Below, piece after piece: positions 5,868-9,492 of a DNA stretch of 9,492 nucleotides. The first letter of the stretch is position 1; each line of letters starts with the position of its first letter. The DNA is taken from positions 1 through 9,492 of the forward strand of contig DASYXS010000158.1 in the NCBI GenBank assembly GCA_035934535.1. Direction: 5' to 3'. The stretch is from DASSJF01 sp035934535. Lineage in GTDB: Bacteria > Sysuimicrobiota > Sysuimicrobiia > Sysuimicrobiales > Segetimicrobiaceae. The notes under the pieces are model-generated. The model did not search any database and had not been told where the DNA came from. It saw only the letters and a list, made by a program, of their open reading frames with translations. Position numbers and translations under genes: made by a program.

Positions 5868-6613
5868 AGCAGGTATTCGGCCGGCCGCCGGTGCTGACCG
5901 CGGCCCCGACGCACTACTGCCCGGGCTGCACGCACGGGATCGCCCATCGCCTGGTCGCCGAAGTGATCGACGAGCTCGGCATCCGCGGCCGCACCATCGG
6001 CGTGGCGTCGGTGGGCTGCTCGGTCTTCGCGTACGACTATTTGGACGTGGACTTTCAGCAGGCCGCGCATGGACGCGCCCCGGCGGTCGCCACCGGGATC
6101 AAGCGGGTCCTGCCCGATCGCGTGGTGTTCACGTATCAGGGCGACGGCGATCTCGCGGCGATCGGCACGGCAGAGATCATCCACGCGGCCAATCGCGGCG
6201 AGCGCATCACCGTGATCTTCATCAATAACGCCGTGTACGGCATGACCGGCGGGCAGATGGCGCCGACGACGCTGCTCGGCATGCGCACGACGACGACCCC
6301 GGCGGGGCGCGACGCGGCGCAGGCCGGCTACCCGCTCCGCGTGGCCGAACTGCTGGCCCCGCTGCCCGGCGTCGCGTACGTGTCCCGCGCCGCGCTCTCG
6401 AGCCCGGCGCAGATCCACAAGGCGAAGCGGGCGGTCCGGCGCGCCTTCCAGACGCAGCTGGACGGCCGCGGGTTCTCGATCGTCGAGCTGCTCTCGACGT
6501 GCCCGGTGGGCTGGGGCCTCGAGCCGATCGAGGCGATGCGCTGGTTGGAAACGGAGATGATCCCCGTGTTTCCGCTCGGAGATCTCAAGGTGCCGGGGAC
6601 CGGCGGGGCCTAG
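5864..6613 (+). CDS. 2-oxoacid:ferredoxin oxidoreductase beta subunit (TPP-binding)
   Basis: 249 residues from GTG 5864, which overlaps the alpha stop by 4 bp (GTGA) and has GGGAGG (5852-5857) 6 nt upstream. It carries H-Y-C-P-G-C (17-22), G-C-S-V-F-A-Y (51-57), the TPP/Mg motif G-D-G-D (93-96) with N-N-A-V-Y-G-M-T-G-G-Q (121-131), and S-T-C-P-V-G-W (211-217). Cys19, Cys22, Cys52 and Cys213 sit where beta subunits of this family ligate the proximal [4Fe-4S] cluster. This subunit binds thiamine pyrophosphate and decarboxylates the 2-oxo acid; electrons go through its cluster to the delta subunit. The C-terminal 'IPVFPLGDLKVPG' is family-typical. The frame is open far upstream but that part is shadow of the alpha gene. 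Confidence 0.94.
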   Translation: MKQVFGRPPVLTAAPTHYCPGCTHGIAHRLVAEVIDELGIRGRTIGVASVGCSVFAYDYLDVDFQQAAHGRAPAVATGIKRVLPDRVVFTYQGDGDLAAIGTAEIIHAANRGERITVIFINNAVYGMTGGQMAPTTLLGMRTTTTPAGRDAAQAGYPLRVAELLAPLPGVAYVSRAALSSPAQIHKAKRAVRRAFQTQLDGRGFSIVELLSTCPVGWGLEPIEAMRWLETEMIPVFPLGDLKVPGTGGA

Positions 6614-6616
6614 GCC

Positions 6617-7192
6617 GTGGCGACCACCGACCTGATCGTCGCCGGTTTCGGAGGACAGGGGATCCTTTTCTTGGGCGAGATCCTGGCCCGCGCGGCGGTG
6701 TTGGAGGGCAAAGACGTCACGTGGCTCCCGTCGTACGGCCCCGAGCAGCGTGGAGGCACGGCCACGTGCACCGTGGTCATCGGAGACGAGACGATCGGCT
6801 CGCCGGTCGTCGCGGATCCGGCGATCGTCATCGTGATGAACCGCCCGTCCCTCGACAAGTTCGAGCCGCGGGTGCGCCCCGGCGGGCTCGTCATCATCAA
6901 CGCGTCGATGGTCGACCGGTCCGTGCGGCGGTCCGATGTGCGCGTGATCGAGGTCGACGCGATGCCTCAGGCCGCCGCGCTCGGCGACGCGCGAATGGCC
7001 AACATGGTGATGCTCGGCGCCCTGCTGGCCGCAGCACCGGTCGTCTCCGTCGAGGCGGTCGGGCGTGCGCTGAGAGATCACTTTCCCCCGCCGCATGCGC
7101 CACAGGCCGCGGCAAACATCGCGGCTGTGGCCCGAGGTCTGACCTTGGGCCTACGGCGTGAGCCAAAACGCGCGTCCAGCATCGGAGCCTGA
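6617..7192 (+). CDS. 2-oxoacid:ferredoxin oxidoreductase gamma subunit
   Basis: 191 residues from GTG 6617, 3 bp after the beta stop. Family signatures are G-F-G-G-Q-G (10-15) and S-Y-G-P-E-Q-R-G-G-T-A (39-49), followed by CTVVIGDETIGSPVV and a 'GGLVIINASMV' strand (88-98). The 'ANMVMLGALLA' helix and the C-terminal helix are also typical. Gamma subunits contribute to the CoA/active-site interface of four-subunit 2-oxoacid:ferredoxin oxidoreductases. No clear SD precedes the GTG, so translation is probably coupled to the beta gene. The order delta-alpha-beta-gamma equals that of oorDABC operons. The tail RREPKRASSIGA is basic and non-conserved. A sigma-factor gene starts 4 bp downstream of its stop, or within its last 35 bp if a more upstream GTG is used. 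Confidence 0.94.
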   Translation: MATTDLIVAGFGGQGILFLGEILARAAVLEGKDVTWLPSYGPEQRGGTATCTVVIGDETIGSPVVADPAIVIVMNRPSLDKFEPRVRPGGLVIINASMVDRSVRRSDVRVIEVDAMPQAAALGDARMANMVMLGALLAAAPVVSVEAVGRALRDHFPPPHAPQAAANIAAVARGLTLGLRREPKRASSIGA

Positions 7193-7196
7193 TCCC

Positions 7197-8090
7197 GTGA
7201 CGGCGGCATCGCGGGGAGCGCGACGAGAACGCGCGGCTGAGGGGATCGGTCCGCTTCCCGCCCCCGGCGAAGATATCGTCGCGCTGTACATGCGGGATAT
7301 CCGCAGGACCCCCTTGCTCACCGCCGGGGAGGAGGTCGCGCTCGCGAAGCGGGTGGAGAAGGGAGACGCCGACGCGAGAAGCCGCCTGGCGGAAGCGAAC
7401 TTGAGACTGGTGGTGTCCATTGCGAGGAAGTACCAGGGGCGGGGGCTTCCCCTGGCCGACCTCGTGCAGGAGGGGAATCGAGGTCTGCTTCGCGCGGTCG
7501 AGAAGTTCGATTGGCGGCGAGGGTACCGGTTCAGCACCTACGCAACCTGGTGGATCCGTCAGGCGGTAAGCCGCGCCCTGGCGGACCAATCGAGGATGAT
7601 CCGAATCCCGGTGGGCGCCGGGGAGAAGGCCTCGAGATTGCGCCGCGTGTCACAGGGACTCGCCCAGCGACTCGGAAGGGAGCCCACGCTGCAGGAGATG
7701 AGCCGGGCGGCGAAGCTGCCGGTCGGCCGGGTGCGCGCGATTCTCGCCCTTCCAGAGCAGGTAGTATCGTTGGACGCGCCCGTGGGGGAGGCGGAAGACG
7801 CGACGCTTCGAGACTTCATCGAGGACCAGGGGGCGCCGGCGCCTGAGAACGCAGCCGTCGCCGCCGTCCTCGCCGCCGAAGTGCGGCATCTGCTGGCCGC
7901 GCTCACGCCTCGGGAGCGCAAAGTTGTACGGCTTCGATTCGGACTTGAGGGGGAGCGCCCGCACACGCTGCAGGAAGTGGGACGCACGCTCAACGTTACA
8001 CGGGAACGCATCCGCCAGATCGAGCAGGACGCCCTGCGGAAGCTGCTGCAGCCTGCGCAGGCGAAACGGCTCGGCAACTTCGTCGCCTGA
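7197..8090 (+). CDS. RNA polymerase sigma70-family factor, primary-like (RpoD/SigA-related, no region 1.1)
   Basis: 297 residues. Region 1.2 (DIVALYMRDIRRTPLLTAGEE, split here as 26-46) is followed by region 2: RLAEANLRLVVSIARKY, LADLVQEGNRGLLRAVEKF and R-F-S-T-Y-A-T-W-W-I-R-Q-A-V-S-R-A (111-127). Region 3 is about 141-190 (EKASRLRR...LGREPTLQEMSRAAKL), then the 3.2 linker SLDAPVG (191-197). Region 4 has L-T-P-R-E-R-K-V-V-R-L-R-F-G-L (236-250) and helix-turn-helix TLQEVGRTLNVTRERIRQIE (257-276). The near-primary sequence of regions 2.4 and 4.2 predicts recognition of TTGACA/TATAAT-like promoters, so it could be a group 2 or compact primary factor. GTG 7197 has GGAG (7184-7187) 9 nt upstream; GTG 7158 is in frame but overlaps the gamma gene by 35 bp with no SD. 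It sits 4 bp after the oxidoreductase operon, so it may be read from the same transcript. Confidence 0.94.
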   Translation: MTAASRGARRERAAEGIGPLPAPGEDIVALYMRDIRRTPLLTAGEEVALAKRVEKGDADARSRLAEANLRLVVSIARKYQGRGLPLADLVQEGNRGLLRAVEKFDWRRGYRFSTYATWWIRQAVSRALADQSRMIRIPVGAGEKASRLRRVSQGLAQRLGREPTLQEMSRAAKLPVGRVRAILALPEQVVSLDAPVGEAEDATLRDFIEDQGAPAPENAAVAAVLAAEVRHLLAALTPRERKVVRLRFGLEGERPHTLQEVGRTLNVTRERIRQIEQDALRKLLQPAQAKRLGNFVA

Positions 8091-8091
8091 T

Positions 8092-8105
8092 GCGCCCGCG
8101 GGCGC
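8092..8105. repeat. Perfect 14-bp GC palindrome after the sigma-factor gene
   Basis: GCGCCCGCGGGCGC begins 1 nt after the sigma-factor stop and equals its own reverse complement. As RNA it would form only a short stem with a tight loop and has no following U-run. It may weaken read-through into the VTT gene or be a chance effect of composition. Confidence 0.25.
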
Positions 8106-8134
8106 GTTCGGCGGGATGACGCCGGAGCTCGCGC

Positions 8135-8728
8135 ATGATCCCGTGGCTCAGCCTGACGATCGACCAAGTTCGAAGCGCCGTCGCCGGGTGGGGACCATGG
8201 GGCCCCATCGCGTCGATCGTGATCACCGTTATCAACACGTTTCTTCCGTTTCCAATGGACGCGATGATCATGGCCAACGGCGCGGTCTTCGGGATTTGGA
8301 AAGGTCTTCTCGTGTCGCTCGCGGGAGCGATGGCGAGCGCCTGCCTCGCCTTCGGGATCGCCCGCTTCGCGGGCCGCGCGGTAGCCCGGCGCGTGATACC
8401 CTCGGACAGTCTCGCCTGGCTGGACACCGCGGTGGCGCAGGGCGGATGGAGAACCGTCCTGCTCATTCAGTTCATTCCGCTGCTGCCGTACAGCCTGCTG
8501 AACTTTGCGCTCGGGCTGACCTCTGTGCGCTGGCCGACATTCTTGTGGATCACGCTCCTGAGCATTCTCCCCATGGACATTCTTCTCTCCGTGCTGGGGA
8601 GCAGCGTGGCGGAGACCCGCGCCGTCCTTCGCCTGGTGATCGCGGCGCTGATTGCTTTTGCCGGTCTGACCCTTTGGCTTCGCCGTCGGATGGCTCGGAC
8701 GCTCAAGGTTCCCGCGAGGCTCGCCTGA
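8135..8728 (+). CDS. TVP38/TMEM64 (VTT domain) family membrane protein
   Basis: 197 residues, strongly hydrophobic, with likely membrane segments near 21-40, 44-77 (two closely packed parts with a re-entrant look), 108-129, 133-157 and 165-182. The family's twin motifs are visible: 'FLPFPMDAMIMANGAVFG' (36-53) and 'FIPLLPYSLLNFALGLT' (113-129), the second matching the 'P..P....N...G.T' core. VTT/DedA-superfamily proteins act in the inner membrane in lipid scrambling or membrane homeostasis; the exact role here is unknown. Most family members I know have Arg just before the second motif; here Gln112 occupies that area. ATG 8135 has GGAG (8124-8127) 7 nt upstream. It lies 44 bp after the sigma gene and may share its transcript. 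A basic C-terminal end (RRRMARTLKV) should be cytoplasmic. Confidence 0.88.
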   Translation: MIPWLSLTIDQVRSAVAGWGPWGPIASIVITVINTFLPFPMDAMIMANGAVFGIWKGLLVSLAGAMASACLAFGIARFAGRAVARRVIPSDSLAWLDTAVAQGGWRTVLLIQFIPLLPYSLLNFALGLTSVRWPTFLWITLLSILPMDILLSVLGSSVAETRAVLRLVIAALIAFAGLTLWLRRRMARTLKVPARLA

Positions 8729-8746
8729 AGGCCGGCCGCTGGCGCA

Positions 8747-8766
8747 CATCGGGTGCATGCCCGATG
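8747..8766. repeat. Hairpin after the VTT gene, possible weak terminator
   Basis: CATCGGG (8747-8753) and CCCGATG (8760-8766) form a perfect 7-bp stem with a 6-nt loop (TGCATG, itself palindromic), 18 nt after the VTT-gene stop. No U-run follows. It is the first of three inverted repeats packed between 8747 and 8806. Confidence 0.3.
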
Positions 8767-8770
8767 CGTG

Positions 8771-8788
8771 ATTGGTGGGCCCACCGAT
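8771..8788. promoter_or_regulatory. Near-perfect 18-bp palindrome upstream of ftsH
   Basis: ATTGGTGGGCCCACCGAT differs from a full palindrome only at the third base pair; the central 12 bases GGTGGGCCCACC are perfect. It lies 4 nt after the 8747-8766 hairpin and 110 bp before the ftsH start. A spacer-free palindrome of this kind suits a dimeric regulator better than an RNA hairpin. No regulator family can be named from sequence. Confidence 0.35.
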
Positions 8789-8792
8789 AGGA

Positions 8793-8806
8793 ACCGGGCA
8801 TCCGGT
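8793..8806. repeat. Small inverted repeat upstream of ftsH
   Basis: ACCGG (8793-8797) and CCGGT (8802-8806) pair around a 4-nt loop GCAT. It is the third inverted repeat in this intergenic region. The nearby GGAACC (8790-8795) and TACGCT (8811-8816) might form an ECF-like or weak promoter 15 bp apart, but the match is too loose to call one. Confidence 0.2.
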
Positions 8807-8846
8807 CCGCTACGCTGAGCGCGTGAAGGACCGGGAGGGATCCAAC

Positions 8847-8891
8847 GTGCGGCGGGACCTCCGGCCAAGAGTCGACGGGCGATCAGTGTGA
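8847..8891 (+). other. Short SD-equipped leader ORF upstream of ftsH (14 codons)
   Basis: GTG 8847 follows a full SD, GGGAGGG (8833-8839), with 7-nt spacing, and opens a frame MRRDLRPRVDGRSV that stops at TGA 8889-8891. The ftsH ATG (8899) lies 7 nt after this stop in a different frame (+1) and has no recognisable SD of its own. This layout is what translational coupling through a leader peptide would look like. The peptide is arginine-rich and resembles nothing I know. The same frame is open back to 8772, and an in-frame GTG at 8823 would give 22 codons but without a SD. Confidence 0.3.
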
Positions 8892-8898
8892 CGGTCGT

Positions 8899-9492
8899 AT
8901 GAACAAACACGTGCGGGTCCTGGTGGTATGGGTGCTGACTTTGGCGATTGCCGTTTATCTCGTCCTGCCGCTTCTTCGGCAATCCGCGCCGGTCGAGGAA
9001 CTCGCCTACAGTGACTTTCTAGATAAGACCCGGGCCGGCCAGGTGACCCGGGTGACCATCAGCGACCAGACCGTGTCAGGACTGCTCAAGGACGGCCGGG
9101 CGTTCCGAAGCGTCGTACCGGCCAACGATGCTTCGTACGTCGCTGTGCTGCAGGCGAAGGACGTCACGATCACCGTGGAGCCGCGGTCGCGCTCGTCAAT
9201 GTGGCCCAACCTGTTGGTGACGATGCTGCCGTTCATTCTGCTGATCGGCTTCTGGATGCTGATGCTGCGGCAGGCCCAGTCGTCGGGACCGGGACAGGCG
9301 CTGTCGTTCGGCAAGAGCCGCGCCCGGCTGCAGACCGGGACGAAGACCACGACCACATTCGAGGACGTAGCGGGGGTGGACGAGGCGAAGGAGGAGCTGG
9401 AGGAGATCGTCGAGTTCCTCCGGGATCCGAAGAAGTTCCAGGCGCTCGGGGCCAAGATCCCCCGCGGCGTGCTGCTCGTGGGGCCGCCGGGG
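8899..9492 (+). CDS. ftsH: ATP-dependent zinc metalloprotease FtsH, N-terminal part (cut by window edge)
   Basis: 198 codons are inside the window and the gene continues past 9492. Membrane segment 1 is at about 6-26 (VRVLVVWVLTLAIAVYLVL). A periplasmic/extracytoplasmic FtsH_ext domain follows, with VEELAYSDFLDKTRAGQVTR starting at residue 32 (shown in part: 'YSDFL', 'VTRVTI'). Membrane segment 2 is at about 103-123 (PNLLVTMLPFILLIGFWMLM). The AAA+ entry T-F-E-D-V-A-G-V-D-E-A-K-E-E-L begins at 153 and 'IPRGVLLVGPPG' ends the window inside Walker A. FtsH forms a membrane hexamer that extracts and degrades membrane and short-lived cytosolic proteins. The Zn-protease domain is off-window. ATG 8899 is the only sensible start but lacks an SD; a leader ORF with a strong SD ends 7 nt before it. 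Confidence 0.96.
   Translation, partial: MNKHVRVLVVWVLTLAIAVYLVLPLLRQSAPVEELAYSDFLDKTRAGQVTRVTISDQTVSGLLKDGRAFRSVVPANDASYVAVLQAKDVTITVEPRSRSSMWPNLLVTMLPFILLIGFWMLMLRQAQSSGPGQALSFGKSRARLQTGTKTTTTFEDVAGVDEAKEELEEIVEFLRDPKKFQALGAKIPRGVLLVGPPG

Noticed and set aside
5753..7096. 447-codon minus-strand ORF opposite beta and gamma subunit genes
   Set aside because: His/Arg/Asp-rich antisense frame with no domain, fully covered by two clear genes.
7559..8758. 399-codon minus-strand ORF opposite the sigma and VTT genes
   Set aside because: Antisense frame without motifs across two strongly supported genes.
1..9492. CRISPR, insertion sequence, tRNA, rRNA, toxin-antitoxin or phage-defence system
   Set aside because: No spaced direct repeats, transposase motifs, tRNA-like folds, or defence-family domains were seen on either strand.

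Overview
The window comes from a strongly GC-rich bacterium. Nearly every codon third position is G or C, several genes start with GTG, and Shine-Dalgarno (SD) sites of the GGGAGG type are frequent. Twelve genes read as chromosomal core or stress genes. No transposase, phage, plasmid, CRISPR or rRNA/tRNA signal is visible. A ferredoxin-linked 2-oxoacid oxidoreductase operon suggests a metabolism with low-potential ferredoxin (anaerobe, facultative anaerobe or thermophile-related lineage). The phylum cannot be fixed from these genes alone.

Left part (1-2211, minus strand): the first 51 codons of an Hsp20-type small heat-shock protein run off the left edge. Upstream of it, and also on the minus strand, are a GNAT acetyltransferase and a CapA-type metallophosphatase-like protein. 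Middle part (2363-4323): a stand-alone phosphoribosyltransferase (COG1926 type) and a two-CBS-domain protein form a plus-strand pair. A dienelactone-hydrolase-like alpha/beta hydrolase on the minus strand converges on them. The 151 bp between capA-like and phosphoribosyltransferase genes holds a perfect 18-bp palindrome touching a plausible sigma70 promoter.

Right part (4552-9492, plus strand): a compact operon in the order delta (2x[4Fe-4S] ferredoxin), alpha (VorB type), beta (TPP subunit), gamma encodes a complete four-subunit 2-oxoacid:ferredoxin oxidoreductase. It would oxidatively decarboxylate 2-oxo acids to acyl-CoA, CO2 and reduced ferredoxin. A primary-like sigma70 factor follows after only 4 bp, then a TVP38/TMEM64 (VTT) membrane protein. 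After a 170-bp gap with three inverted repeats and a short SD-equipped leader ORF, ftsH begins and is cut by the window edge inside its Walker A motif.

How the parts fit: Hsp20, CBS pair, phosphoribosyltransferase, alpha/beta hydrolase, FtsH and a sigma factor suggest a stress or energy-limitation gene neighbourhood. The combination recalls, by gene content only, the hypoxia/dormancy (DosR) genes of mycobacteria. I found no clearly new multi-gene system. The points most worth a second look are the palindromic operator candidate, the sigma factor coupled to the oxidoreductase operon, and the leader of ftsH. No gene-free stretch exceeds about 230 bp. The longest (4324-4551, divergent) is GC-rich with one small inverted repeat and no convincing promoter; 1043-1230 and 155-346 also hold no gene that I can support.
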